This document shows positions 26,563-33,855 of a stretch of 64,000 nt of DNA, in pieces. The position numbers and the translations under genes are program-made. The notes under the pieces are model-generated. The model had not been told where the DNA came from, ran no database searches, and was given only the letters and a program-made list of their open reading frames with translations. Every line of letters starts with the position of its first letter. Position 1 is the first letter of the stretch. The DNA comes from Pseudolysinimonas yzui (GTDB lineage: Bacteria; Actinomycetota; Actinomycetes; Actinomycetales; Microbacteriaceae), in NCBI RefSeq assembly GCF_014653215.1, contig NZ_BNAI01000003.1:1-64000 (forward strand), written 5' to 3'.

Positions 26563-28089
26563 TCATGCGGAGTCGGGATCAGACCCAGCGTCCGGCGTCT
26601 CGGCTTTGCGGGTATCCAAGTAGCGCATGATTGGGTTTGCTCTCCATGCCCCGTCGATGATGGCGTTGCGGCCACCGGGATGCTTGCGAATGACGCCTTC
26701 GAGATTCTGGATCAGGTCAGGCACGTCTGAGTCTGCGAGTCCATCCAAGATGAGGCTGGCCACCTGATCGGCGGAGCGCATCACCAGTTCCTCCAACTCT
26801 CCCACGTTCACAAACGAGAGCGGGATCTCGCTTTTCCCGAGCTGCCCCATTCGGTAGGCCATGACCGCGCTCGGGAACGCCCCAAGGGTCACGACCAAGC
26901 CGACGACGGGCCTATCTGTCGGCACCTCCGCGAAAGCCTCCCGGTCGTTGACGATGGCTCGCGCGGTCTTGTTCAGCTGCTCGATACCCTCCGCGACCTT
27001 CGCCCTCACTCCGGCGAAGAGATCGCCAACGCTTTGCCGGATCGCCTCGGTTGGAGATGAAGCCTTCACCTCAATCAACACCACGAGCTGATCCGTGATG
27101 AGAATCCAGTCGGTCGAGGTGTCGGGATTCCTTCGGGTTCCAAACTCGATCTCGCCAAGCAACTTCGCCCCCTCAATGAGCATGAGATGGCGCCCGACGT
27201 AGGCCTCAAAGAGCCTCCCGAGATCCCGCGAAAACTTGGTCCCCCAGCGATCCATCCCGAGATAGGTGATCCCCGCGACGCTCAGCTTCTGTTCAATCAG
27301 GTCAGTCGACGGGGCGAGCCAGGCGCCCTGGACAACGTCGGTCAGGAAGGGTCGAGCGATCAGCGGATTGAGCGCGTGTTTCTCGGAAGCCCGATTCAGT
27401 GAGGGTCTCGCCCGTCTGGCGGCCTTGACGCTCTCAATCGTCGTCGTGAAGTGCGCCCTCCCGATCTCTTGCATACGCGCGCTGGGGAGCACTTCGAGGA
27501 GCCCGCCCAGCGAGTCGTCCCATTGCGCCGGGTTGAAGCGCCCGTCGGACGCCATCGCGCTCGCCCACAAGGCGAATCCCGTTGCGGAGTATTCCGCGAC
27601 AGTAACCCCGCCCAGGAGGTCCTTAGCCCAACCCGGCTGCATGACTTCGGGCACTCGCTCGGGCGGGAACGGGGTGTCCACGAAGAGCGCCTGAACGCGC
27701 GACCATTCATTCAGCGCGTGCCGCTGATACGGCAGCTGTTCGTGGAACATACGCTCCAACGAGTGGAGGAGATTGTCCTGGTCATCGAGCGGCCCGTCTT
27801 CGATGTTGCCGAACTGCCAGACCAATTCGCGGAACTGGTCGACGGACGGAACAGGGCCATGCGGCGTGCCCCGGCAAATGGCCGTGACAGCCATCCCAGC
27901 GATGTTCCACGGCAGCCAGTCAGAGGCCGCATCGTTGACGATGACGCGACCCTGGTTCCTCGCAGACGCCCACCCCGCGAGCCGGATCAGCGAGTCCCGA
28001 TCCCACTGGCGGACGAGGGCGACGTATCGCCAATAGCTGATCATCGGCGGATCGGTCGGCAGATGCCGCACCGCGCTGTGATCGCTCAT
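26563..28089 (-). CDS. Predicted PD-(D/E)XK nuclease-like protein of the tRNA-Gly island
   Basis: The 508-residue product has a helical N-terminal part (about 1-270) with no recognised motif, and a C-terminal part with FSRDLGRLFEAYVGR (Glu295), STDWILI (Asp327) and VLIEVKA (Glu340, Lys342). This Glu-Asp-ExK order is the PD-(D/E)XK phosphodiesterase core. DNA cleavage is inferred from the motif only. I chose ATG 28089: TACGGT stands exactly six bases upstream (leaderless), whereas an upstream TTG at 28128 lacks support. A defence role is possible given the island context and the neighbouring membrane-protein gene, but is not shown by the sequence. Confidence 0.7.
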   Translation of the reverse strand: MSDHSAVRHLPTDPPMISYWRYVALVRQWDRDSLIRLAGWASARNQGRVIVNDAASDWLPWNIAGMAVTAICRGTPHGPVPSVDQFRELVWQFGNIEDGPLDDQDNLLHSLERMFHEQLPYQRHALNEWSRVQALFVDTPFPPERVPEVMQPGWAKDLLGGVTVAEYSATGFALWASAMASDGRFNPAQWDDSLGGLLEVLPSARMQEIGRAHFTTTIESVKAARRARPSLNRASEKHALNPLIARPFLTDVVQGAWLAPSTDLIEQKLSVAGITYLGMDRWGTKFSRDLGRLFEAYVGRHLMLIEGAKLLGEIEFGTRRNPDTSTDWILITDQLVVLIEVKASSPTEAIRQSVGDLFAGVRAKVAEGIEQLNKTARAIVNDREAFAEVPTDRPVVGLVVTLGAFPSAVMAYRMGQLGKSEIPLSFVNVGELEELVMRSADQVASLILDGLADSDVPDLIQNLEGVIRKHPGGRNAIIDGAWRANPIMRYLDTRKAETPDAGSDPDSA

Positions 28090-28095
28090 GCGCAC

Positions 28096-28101
28096 ACCGT
28101 A
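28096..28101 (-). promoter_or_regulatory. -10 box of the PD-(D/E)XK gene
   Basis: TACGGT on the minus strand six bases before ATG 28089, suggesting a promoter separate from the upstream membrane-protein gene. Confidence 0.45.
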
Positions 28102-28159
28102 GCGAGACGGGCGGGCAATTGGCCCCAACAGGTGCCAGGAGCCCTTTAGTCGGGGCGGG

Positions 28160-28210
28160 CTAGTTCTTGATCTCCACCGATGCCCGATACGCGGAGGCCC
28201 GGCTGATCCC
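28160..28210 (-). pseudogene. Relic resembling the C-terminal helix-turn-helix of a serine recombinase
   Basis: A minus-strand frame reads SLGISRASAYRASVEIKN and stops at TAG 28162-28160. L-G-I-S-R-A-S-x-Y-R is the recognition-helix pattern of resolvase/invertase HTH domains. Only about 17 codons remain and upstream the frame is another gene, so this is at best a relic. Confidence 0.3.
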
Positions 28211-28917
28211 TAGCGACGGCGGCCAATGAAGATTGATGCGAGGGCGCCGAGAATTCCGCCGAACTCAACCCCGACGCCCCCGAGCACGCTGGCCACTGGA
28301 GACCAGATTGTTCCGTCCGTCTCGACCGGACGCAGTTCCTTTACATCCGTGTCGACCAGGGGGGCATCCACGTTCACCTCCGGATGGCCGGAGATGACGG
28401 CGCTGAACGACCATGACTCTCCGCGCTTTAGCAACAGGGGGGCCATCGTGACCACGGCGTCTTCCGCACTAGTGCCGATTGCCGGGCTGATCAGCTTCGC
28501 TGTGCCATCCGTTCGGGTGACGCCGTAGAACTTTGCTCCGACCTCGACCCGGATCGGTCTCCGGTCATCGAACATGCTGGATGCGATGTCTCGGGGGCCA
28601 GAGTTGACCAGAACGACGGTCAACAGCACAGGTTCGGGAACGGGAATATCTCGATAAGAGACCTCCAGGTGTGACGCGACCTTCGGCATGAGCGGGGTGG
28701 CTTCCATGAACCACGTGAGTACGGCACGCCTGTTGCCGAACTGCCGCGTCACGATGACGGTCACCACGATGGCCGCAACGGCAATTAGTGCCGTCACGGT
28801 CCAGCCGACGATGGTCCAGTCGACCATCGCCCAGTCGAAGATGCTTGCGGTCTCGCCGGGCGTCGGCGTTTCAAGCATGAGCAAGCCCTGATCTCCTCGC
28901 GTTCGGGTAGCGCTCAT
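28210..28917 (-). CDS. Single-span membrane protein of the tRNA-Gly island
   Basis: The product of about 235 residues has a short N-terminus, one transmembrane helix (WTVTALIAVAAIVVTVIV) and a soluble beta-rich domain. The latter includes LLTVVLVNSGPRDIASSMFDD-like strands (V-x-L-x-N-S-G-x-x-D-I) and DDRRPIRVEVGAKFYGV; the C-terminus is glycine-rich and hydrophobic (GGVGVEFGGILGALASIF). I recognise the general layout from uncharacterised actinobacterial proteins but know no function. Start uncertain: ATG 28917 is used; ATG 28878 (MLETPTP) is possible. It lies 120 bases upstream of the PD-(D/E)XK gene on the same strand, so the two may work together. Confidence 0.65.
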   Translation of the reverse strand: MSATRTRGDQGLLMLETPTPGETASIFDWAMVDWTIVGWTVTALIAVAAIVVTVIVTRQFGNRRAVLTWFMEATPLMPKVASHLEVSYRDIPVPEPVLLTVVLVNSGPRDIASSMFDDRRPIRVEVGAKFYGVTRTDGTAKLISPAIGTSAEDAVVTMAPLLLKRGESWSFSAVISGHPEVNVDAPLVDTDVKELRPVETDGTIWSPVASVLGGVGVEFGGILGALASIFIGRRR

Positions 28918-29217
28918 TGTGTCGGATGGGAGCCGCCCGCGTGTAGCGTTCGACGCCTTCGGCAGAGTGCGACCTGTGGCCACCCCATCGCCAACGCGTT
29001 AGCCATGGGCGTTAGCCTGCTCCCTGGAGAGATCCCTTCGCTTCTAGAAGCAAGCGGGCTCGGGGCCGGAACCGAAGGTTCCGGATCAGTCTTCCAGACT
29101 GATTGCGCGAGTTCGATTCCCCATATCCCCTCGGCCCAACTTTGGACGCCCCGTGCGTGGGCATTTCCGCCGAGCACGCCCCCCGGATGCAGCCCGCGAC
29201 AGGGTGAGGGGTTGCGA
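28918..29217. other. Non-coding stretch between island genes and accessory region
   Basis: About 300 bases with no convincing gene. It holds the degenerate tRNA-Gly 3' copy (29086-29132) and, just beyond its end, the -10 box TAGTGT (29218-29223) for the next small reading frame. Nothing else is recognised. Confidence 0.5.
29086..29132 (+). repeat. Degenerate copy of the tRNA-Gly 3' half (attachment-site relic)
   Basis: Forty-one of 47 bases match 26414-26460, including TCAGTCTTCCA, the GTTCGATTCCC T-loop and the final ATCCCCTC. The changes break base pairs of the T stem, so this is not a functional tRNA. Confidence 0.8.
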
Positions 29218-29229
29218 TAGTGTCTGGCC

Positions 29230-29295
29230 ATGCGGACAGGGCTAGGGGTGTTTTGGCGACCTCGGAGTGTCAAAGCCGAGGAGGCCGGGGCCTGA
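29230..29295 (+). CDS. Possible 21-codon leader reading frame
   Basis: ATG 29230 with TAGTGT six bases upstream opens a frame beginning MRTGLGVFWRPRS and ending TGA at 29293-29295, 11 bases before the start of the larger gene. It uses the same leaderless signature as bona fide genes in the window. It may be a leader peptide for the downstream frame or a chance frame. Confidence 0.3.
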   Translation: MRTGLGVFWRPRSVKAEEAGA

Positions 29296-29306
29296 CGGAC
29301 GAGCTC

Positions 29307-29903
29307 ATGGATCCTGGATTCGGGGTGGCCGCGTCCGACGGTGACGTTGTCTGGTCAGGCTATGAGGTGCACGAGCTCTCGAAGGCCTTTGACGAACTCA
29401 CCCCGTCCGAGGCTCGTTCTCTCTTCGCTCGTTTGATGGATGGGCGGTCGGAGCGGGCTGAGATGATCGCGCGCTTCGCGAGGGCAAATGGCCTCCGCTG
29501 GTCGGGTAAGGAAGAGGACCTTCAGCCCCTGAACGACCTCTTCATCGAGGGTGTCGACTTCTATGCGGACAGCGGGCTCCCGACCTACTCCTGGGTGTCG
29601 ATTGCATGGGACGTGGCGCTTCTTGTCGGTGACTTCGCCATCGCACGCGACCCGCATCTGAAATGGGCGATCGGGCGCGGCGGCAAGCGGATGCAAGGTT
29701 TCCAGAGTCCTGTCATCGTCGGACACCCGGGCGCGGTACCCGGCTATCAGGCGGCCCCATTCATTCTCCTGCAACGCTATGTCGCGCATTGCGCGGTAGT
29801 GAAGTGGGATCCCATCACTGCGCGGTCTGCCCCGCGACCCGACATGTTTGTGCGCGCCATCGACGGAGTGGTGAAATCGGTGCAGCCAAACAAGATGGAC
29901 TGA
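29307..29903 (+). CDS. Hypothetical protein
   Basis: The product of about 198 residues has no signal peptide, with regions LSKAFDELTPSEARSLFARL, FARANGLRW and SWVSIAWDVALLVGDFAIA, then GRGGKRMQGFQSPVIVGHPG. It looks like a soluble alpha-beta protein; no family is recognised. I chose ATG 29307 because transcription appears to begin near 29230, after the in-frame GTG at 29220. Base use is less GC-rich than in core genes, in keeping with an accessory origin just outside the tRNA-Gly island. Confidence 0.6.
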   Translation: MDPGFGVAASDGDVVWSGYEVHELSKAFDELTPSEARSLFARLMDGRSERAEMIARFARANGLRWSGKEEDLQPLNDLFIEGVDFYADSGLPTYSWVSIAWDVALLVGDFAIARDPHLKWAIGRGGKRMQGFQSPVIVGHPGAVPGYQAAPFILLQRYVAHCAVVKWDPITARSAPRPDMFVRAIDGVVKSVQPNKMD

Positions 29904-29940
29904 GGGGCTTGAAGTTCCCGGGCTCGCCTGCCACCCGTAC

Positions 29941-30297
29941 TCAGCGAGCGACCTTCCCTCTAGGTCTGAGGACGACTCCAGCGCGGCGGAGGTGATTGAG
30001 CACCGCAGTCGCCGAGACTCCAAACTCCGACGCAATCTGCGCCGCCGTCTGACCGGCCTCGTATCTCTCCTGAGCCTTCTCGATATCGACCTTTCGAGTC
30101 CGCCAGTCCCGACGCTCAATCCCTTCATGATCTACCGCCCGCCGAATCGCACTGCGATGGCAGCCGAAGACGACAGCCAGCACGCCCATACTCTCGCCGG
30201 CCGCGTAGCGCCTTGCAACCTCAGCACGCTCTCTGCGGGTGAGGCGCTTCTGACGCTGAACGACCCTCGGCGACGTCTCAACCCGCTTCACCCCCAT
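29941..30297 (-). CDS. Protein with two helix-turn-helix units (recombinase/transposase type)
   Basis: The product of about 118 residues carries two HTH-like units: LTRRERAEVARRYAAGESMGVLAVVFGCHRSAIRRAV and YEAGQTAAQIASEFGVSATAVLNHLRRAGV. Both follow the Hin/resolvase pattern (AG-x-S/T...-A-x-x-F-G-V/C-x-x-x-A-I/V). There is no catalytic domain, so it is a stand-alone DNA-binding protein or a fragment. I used ATG 30297; an upstream TTG at 30369 would add 24 residues. It lies just upstream of the VapBC pair's 3' end, in an accessory region. Confidence 0.6.
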   Translation of the reverse strand: MGVKRVETSPRVVQRQKRLTRRERAEVARRYAAGESMGVLAVVFGCHRSAIRRAVDHEGIERRDWRTRKVDIEKAQERYEAGQTAAQIASEFGVSATAVLNHLRRAGVVLRPRGKVAR

Positions 30298-30376
30298 ACG
30301 CCGAGACCGCTCGAGCAGGCCTACTAGGGCGGGACCTCTGTTCCAGAGCGTTTCCGTTAGGACCTCCAAGCTGAGT

Positions 30377-30748
30377 TCAGCGCTCTCGGATCAGGCGCAC
30401 TCGAGGATGATCGCGCCAGGCAGCATCCGCCGTCCATGCAGTGGCATCCAGCCGCTCAGCAAGGGCGAGACAGAGCCGGTCCGCTAGCGACAGCGGCGAC
30501 CCGTGACGCCACGCGGCGGCGGCAGACTCGGCGTCATCGACGGTCACCGATTCCACGACAAGCTCATAGCCGAGCAACAGCCCTCGGGCGAGATCCCAGT
30601 CGGCGCCCGCCGAGCGGACCTTTTGAGCGACCTCCGACCAGTTGGCGGCACAGCAGGCGCCACCCTCCTCGAGTGCGGCGCGAACCTGCTCGGCACCCGG
30701 CTCCCCGCGCAGATAGGCGAGCAACGCGGAGGCGTCGAAGACGTTCAC
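30377..30748 (-). CDS. vapC: PIN-domain toxin VapC
   Basis: The 123-residue PIN ribonuclease has acidic residues Asp5 (VFDASALL), Glu39 (NWSEV), Asp90 (SLADRLCLA) and Asp108. VapC toxins cleave specific RNAs when not bound by antitoxin. It overlaps the antitoxin gene by four bases. Confidence 0.9.
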   Translation of the reverse strand: MNVFDASALLAYLRGEPGAEQVRAALEEGGACCAANWSEVAQKVRSAGADWDLARGLLLGYELVVESVTVDDAESAAAAWRHGSPLSLADRLCLALAERLDATAWTADAAWRDHPRVRLIRER

Positions 30749-30987
30749 CCCGCCTCGCCGCGTGCGGCGGCCCGGCGCTCTTCGATCAGTTCCGTCACGA
30801 GATCGCGTCCGGCTAGCTGCCCGGCGACGATTCGCTCGAGTTCGTCACGGCGGGTCAACAGCACTCCGGAGGACGTCTCGACCGCGACGAGCGCAGTGCC
30901 GCGAGACCAATGCTGGCGCGCGCGAAGGCCGGCCGGCACGACCAAACGACCCCGATCTCCCATCACTATGGTCTGCGTCCCACTCAT
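30745..30987 (-). CDS. vapB: AbrB/MazE-type antitoxin VapB
   Basis: The 80-residue product has an N-terminal swapped-hairpin DNA-binding domain (VMGDRGRLVVPAGLRARQHW) and a helical C-terminal toxin-binding tail. It neutralises VapC and probably represses its own promoter at GGTAGCGTACC, directly upstream. Confidence 0.9.
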   Translation of the reverse strand: MSGTQTIVMGDRGRLVVPAGLRARQHWSRGTALVAVETSSGVLLTRRDELERIVAGQLAGRDLVTELIEERRAAARGEAG

Positions 30988-30990
30988 CTT

Positions 30991-31001
30991 GGTAGCGTAC
31001 C
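30991..31001. promoter_or_regulatory. vapBC operator and -10 box
   Basis: The palindrome GGTA-GCG-TACC contains the minus-strand -10 TACGCT (30999-30994), six bases before ATG 30987, so VapB binding would block transcription. Confidence 0.6.
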
Positions 31002-31062
31002 ACCGCCCCTTCAGGCAGCCGAGGAACGCGGTCGCGCCCGACTCAACGGGTCGCAGCCTCGC

Positions 31063-31572
31063 TCAGCAGCTGAACCCCGGGGCGGCGCCGCAGACCTCCG
31101 TTGACTTCGGACCTTCTTGACCGGCAGAGTCGACGGCTCGCACCCGGTAGTACGCGACCGTCGCCTGGGAATCGACGAATGGCACGTACTGGAATTGGGT
31201 CACTTCCAGGCGCGACACCGTGCCGATCTGCGTCAGCGATCCTCCCGGGGTCGTCGCCCGCAACACGATGTAGGAGACGACATCCGGCTCGGGGTTCTGC
31301 GTCCAGCGCAGCAGCACCTCGCCACTTCCGCCTCCCGTCTCGGCGGTGAGACCCACGACCTTTTGCGGTGGCGGGTTGGAGACCGGGGGTGTGCTGGGAC
31401 TGGGCGTACTGGAGGGGGTCGGCGTCGCTGATGCGGACGGCGTGGCCGTGGCCGTCGCCGTCGGAGTCGTGGAGGGGCTCGAGGTCGGCTCGGGCGGTGG
31501 CGTGTTCACGCACGCGGTGAGCGCAACGGCGATCAGTGCCGACGCGATGACGTGGGATGCGCGCAGTTTCAT
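31063..31572 (-). CDS. Lipoprotein with Ser/Thr/Pro stalk and fibronectin-III-like domain
   Basis: The product of about 169 residues has a signal peptide with lipobox LTAC, a stalk of T/S/P repeats (about 22-70) and a C-terminal FN3-like domain (VVGLTAETGGGSGEVLLRW, then VVSYIVLRA and YYRVRAVDSAGQEG). GGAGG upstream supports ATG 31572. It is anchored on the outer face of the membrane; FN3 domains there commonly mediate binding to wall polymers. Cys near the C-terminus (EVCGAAPGFSC) may pair. Confidence 0.8.
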   Translation of the reverse strand: MKLRASHVIASALIAVALTACVNTPPPEPTSSPSTTPTATATATPSASATPTPSSTPSPSTPPVSNPPPQKVVGLTAETGGGSGEVLLRWTQNPEPDVVSYIVLRATTPGGSLTQIGTVSRLEVTQFQYVPFVDSQATVAYYRVRAVDSAGQEGPKSTEVCGAAPGFSC

Positions 31573-31625
31573 GCAGTGAGCCTCCACCTCCGAGCCTGCC
31601 GATCCCAGGGGCGAAGGTCCCAGGT

Positions 31626-32513
31626 CTAGCCGTGCTCCACTGGCAGCCACAATTCGCAGGTCGCCGTGCTGAAGTCAGCGGCGCGCTCGAGTACGGCCAC
31701 GATCGACGGACCGGGCCGCAGCCGCCACGGGTTGGACGGGAACCAGTCGGTCGCCGTCGCCGCCCAGGTGGACTGCAGCGCGTCCGGGTACGGGCCGGCC
31801 GTACGGAACACCGCCCACGTCCCCGCGGGGACGTCGATCACGGTGAGGTCCTCGGGCACCGGAGTCGTCTCGCCGACCGCGACCCCATGGAGGTAGGTGA
31901 GTTCACTGCCCTCCGCGTAGTCGGGGTCGACGTCGGCGCTCACCTGCAGAAGACCCGCCGGCTCGGTGTTGCTCAGGTCCTTCAGGCGCGCGTGTTCGGC
32001 CGCGGGAAGCGACGCGATGTGTTCTTGGATGTGCGGATTGATGCCGCGGTGGAACAGCGGCACGAGGGTGGAATGTCCAACGAGCCGGAATGCCGGTTGA
32101 TCTGCGATGCGGGTGTCCATGGGGGTGTTCCCTTCTACGGTCAGGCGGAACCTGAGCTGCTGTTGTGTGCGAAGGGGACCTCCGTTTCGACGCACGTCGC
32201 CTGGGCTGGCACCGTGAACCGCGGAGAACGCTCGGCCGAACGCCTCGGTTGAGCCGTAGCCGTAGCGCACCGCGATTCCCAACAGGTCGCCCTCGCCCAG
32301 GACCTCCGCAGCGGCGACCGCCATGCGGCGGCGGCGGACGTACTCCGACAACGGCATCCCGGCCAGAGACGAGAACATCCGGCGGAGGTGATACTCGGTC
32401 GTGCTGAGGTCACTCGCCAGCCGGGCGATGTCCAGGTCGTCGGCGAGTTGGTCCTCGATGCGTTCGACGAGCCGATTGAGAGCTGCGATCACGGGTTCCC
32501 CTTTCACCGTCAA
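31626..32513 (-). CDS. AraC-family regulator with GyrI-like effector domain
   Basis: The 295-residue product has two helix-turn-helix units in an N-terminal AraC domain (about 20-115: LDIARLASDLSTTEYHLRRMFSSLAG and LLGIAVRYGYGSTEAFGRAFSAVHG). A C-terminal GyrI-like small-molecule-binding domain follows (about 130-295, ending ATCELWLPV). This is the Rob-like layout, often responding to hydrophobic or cationic compounds and controlling efflux. The SMR pair encoded just upstream on the same strand is a plausible but unproven target. Confidence 0.88.
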   Translation of the reverse strand: MTVKGEPVIAALNRLVERIEDQLADDLDIARLASDLSTTEYHLRRMFSSLAGMPLSEYVRRRRMAVAAAEVLGEGDLLGIAVRYGYGSTEAFGRAFSAVHGASPGDVRRNGGPLRTQQQLRFRLTVEGNTPMDTRIADQPAFRLVGHSTLVPLFHRGINPHIQEHIASLPAAEHARLKDLSNTEPAGLLQVSADVDPDYAEGSELTYLHGVAVGETTPVPEDLTVIDVPAGTWAVFRTAGPYPDALQSTWAATATDWFPSNPWRLRPGPSIVAVLERAADFSTATCELWLPVEHG

Positions 32514-32574
32514 CTCTGCGCACCCGCTTCAGCACGCACCCGACTTTCGCGGTCCGATTCGATCGCGCCGCGCC

Positions 32575-32895
32575 TCAGTGCGCTCCGACTTCGATGAGCA
32601 GCACCCCACCGGCGATGAGGGCGACGCCGAGCGCCATCATCCACGTGAACGGCTGCTTGAAGATCACCTTGCCGAGCACGGCGGTGAAGGCGACCCCGGC
32701 GGCCGTCCAGATGCCGTACGCGACGCCCAGCGGCATCCCCTCACCCAGGGAAAGGGACAGCATCGTGAAGGCGACGACGTAGCCGGTGGCGACGAGCAGG
32801 TACCACCAGCGGCTGCCCTTCACCGCGGCCTGCAGGGCGAGGGTCGCGGTGACCTCGGTGAGGATCGCGACGACGAGGAACAGCCAGGCGATCAC
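32575..32895 (-). CDS. Small multidrug resistance (SMR) transporter, second subunit
   Basis: The 106-residue product has four transmembrane helices, the essential Glu14 in helix 1 (ILTEVTAT) and the family motif GVAYGIWTAAGV. It starts at GTG 32895, overlapping the preceding SMR stop in GTGA. Paired SMR genes usually form a heterodimeric proton antiporter for cationic compounds or guanidinium. Confidence 0.92.
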   Translation of the reverse strand: MIAWLFLVVAILTEVTATLALQAAVKGSRWWYLLVATGYVVAFTMLSLSLGEGMPLGVAYGIWTAAGVAFTAVLGKVIFKQPFTWMMALGVALIAGGVLLIEVGAH

Positions 32896-33239
32896 TCCAC
32901 CGCCTCCGTCTTGCGGGCGGCGTGCCCCGAACCGAGTTCGACGCACAGCACCCCGGCGATCACCAGCGCCATGCCGACGACCATGAGCGGGGTGAGCAGC
33001 TCGCCGAAGATGATCGCCGAGAGCAGTGCGGTGAGCGCGACGCCGAGGGCACCCCAGATGCCGTAGGCGACCCCGACCGCAACCCCGGCGCGCAGCACCA
33101 GGGTCAGCAACACGAACGCGGCGAGGTAGCCGACGACCACCACGATGTAGAGCAGCCGATGATCGAGCGCCCCCTTGAGCGAGAGGGATCCGGCCACCTC
33201 GGTGACGATCGCGCCGCCGAGCAGCAGCCACTTCAGCAT
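32892..33239 (-). CDS. Small multidrug resistance (SMR) transporter, first subunit
   Basis: The 115-residue product has four transmembrane helices, Glu14 (IVTEVAGS) and GVAYGIWGALGV, plus a short charged C-terminal tail. It is translationally coupled to the second SMR gene, which supports a heterodimer with opposite insertion of the two chains. The AraC-Rob-like regulator gene follows downstream. Confidence 0.92.
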   Translation of the reverse strand: MLKWLLLGGAIVTEVAGSLSLKGALDHRLLYIVVVVGYLAAFVLLTLVLRAGVAVGVAYGIWGALGVALTALLSAIIFGELLTPLMVVGMALVIAGVLCVELGSGHAARKTEAVE

Positions 33240-33278
33240 GGGTGCGCCATGACGAGCTGAGACGCGACCTCATGCGGG

Positions 33279-33584
33279 TCAGTGAAGTCGATCAATTAGT
33301 CGCCCCGGATCCTGCCGTGCATGAACGACTGCAAGCACTTCGATGACGCGTGGCTCGACGTGGACTCGATACCAGAGCTCGTATGGGAACACCCGAAGGG
33401 TTGCCCGGCGCGCGTCCTGCCGCAGTGGCCGAAAGACCTGTGGAGAGTCCCGAAGGCGGTCGATCGCCGCCGCAAGTTGATGGAGGAACCGTGTGACCTG
33501 TTCAGGTGCATGTTCGGCGTACCAGTCGCGTGCGCGATCGATGTCCTGACGCGCAGGTGCGCGGATCAGAACGGAGAAGGTCAC
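33279..33584 (-). CDS. ParE/RelE-family toxin
   Basis: The 101-residue product has the fold pattern of the ParE/RelE superfamily: N-terminal strand and two helices (APARQDIDRARDWYAEHAPEQVTRFLHQLAAAIDRL), then strands with RPLRQDARRATLRVFPYELWYRV and IEVLAVVHARQDP. It starts at GTG 33584, overlapping the antitoxin stop in GTGA. Whether it acts on gyrase or ribosome-bound mRNA cannot be told. Confidence 0.85.
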   Translation of the reverse strand: MTFSVLIRAPARQDIDRARDWYAEHAPEQVTRFLHQLAAAIDRLRDSPQVFRPLRQDARRATLRVFPYELWYRVHVEPRVIEVLAVVHARQDPGRLIDRLH

Positions 33585-33802
33585 GTCAGCCGGGCGCGTA
33601 GCTCGGCCTCGACTTCTTCCCACGGTCGACCCTCGAGCGGACGGGCATCGGCCTCCCGGAGCCGTTCATCAATGAGGGTGGCGATTTCGGGCGTGACGGG
33701 CAGGTCGTTCTGGTCGATCGAGTCCCACAGCTCGTTGATCAGCTCGACCCGGTCGGCGACATCGAGCTGTTTAGCCTGTGACAGCAAACCCGGGTCGACC
33801 AT
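33581..33802 (-). CDS. RelB-like addiction-module antitoxin
   Basis: The 73-residue product has the addiction-module pattern LSQAKQLDVADRVELINELWDS, with an acidic C-terminus ending EEVEAELRARLT. It binds and neutralises the coupled ParE/RelE toxin. ATG 33802 is leaderless-type (TACCAT six bases upstream, within the inverted repeat CCCCCA-TGGTAGC-TGGGGG at 33804-33822). Confidence 0.85.
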   Translation of the reverse strand: MVDPGLLSQAKQLDVADRVELINELWDSIDQNDLPVTPEIATLIDERLREADARPLEGRPWEEVEAELRARLT

Positions 33803-33803
33803 G

Positions 33804-33822
33804 CCCCCATGGTAGCTGGGGG
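33804..33822. promoter_or_regulatory. Operator and -10 box of the RelB/ParE-type pair
   Basis: Inverted arms CCCCCA and TGGGGG flank TGGTAGC; the minus-strand -10 TACCAT (33814-33809) lies inside, six bases before the antitoxin ATG. Confidence 0.5.
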
Positions 33823-33855
33823 CCCTGACGCCGTTCGGAATTGACCACAGGTTCT

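Larger units (their letters stand above)
26414..29132. mobile_element. Decayed genomic island at the 3' end of tRNA-Gly
   Basis: The last 47 bases spanning the tRNA-Gly anticodon arm to 3' end (26414-26460) recur at 29086-29132 with six substitutions, the layout left by site-specific integration at a tRNA. Between them are a predicted PD-(D/E)XK protein, a membrane protein and a fragment resembling a recombinase helix-turn-helix, all on the minus strand. Codon choice is visibly less GC-biased than in flanking genes. No integrase is present, so the element would not be autonomous. Confidence 0.6.

Noticed and set aside
29086-29132. A second tRNA-Gly gene
   Set aside because: Only the 3' half is present and T-stem pairs are broken.
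29220-29306. GTG start at 29220 for the hypothetical gene
   Set aside because: The -10 box overlaps this codon, so it would lie before the transcription start.
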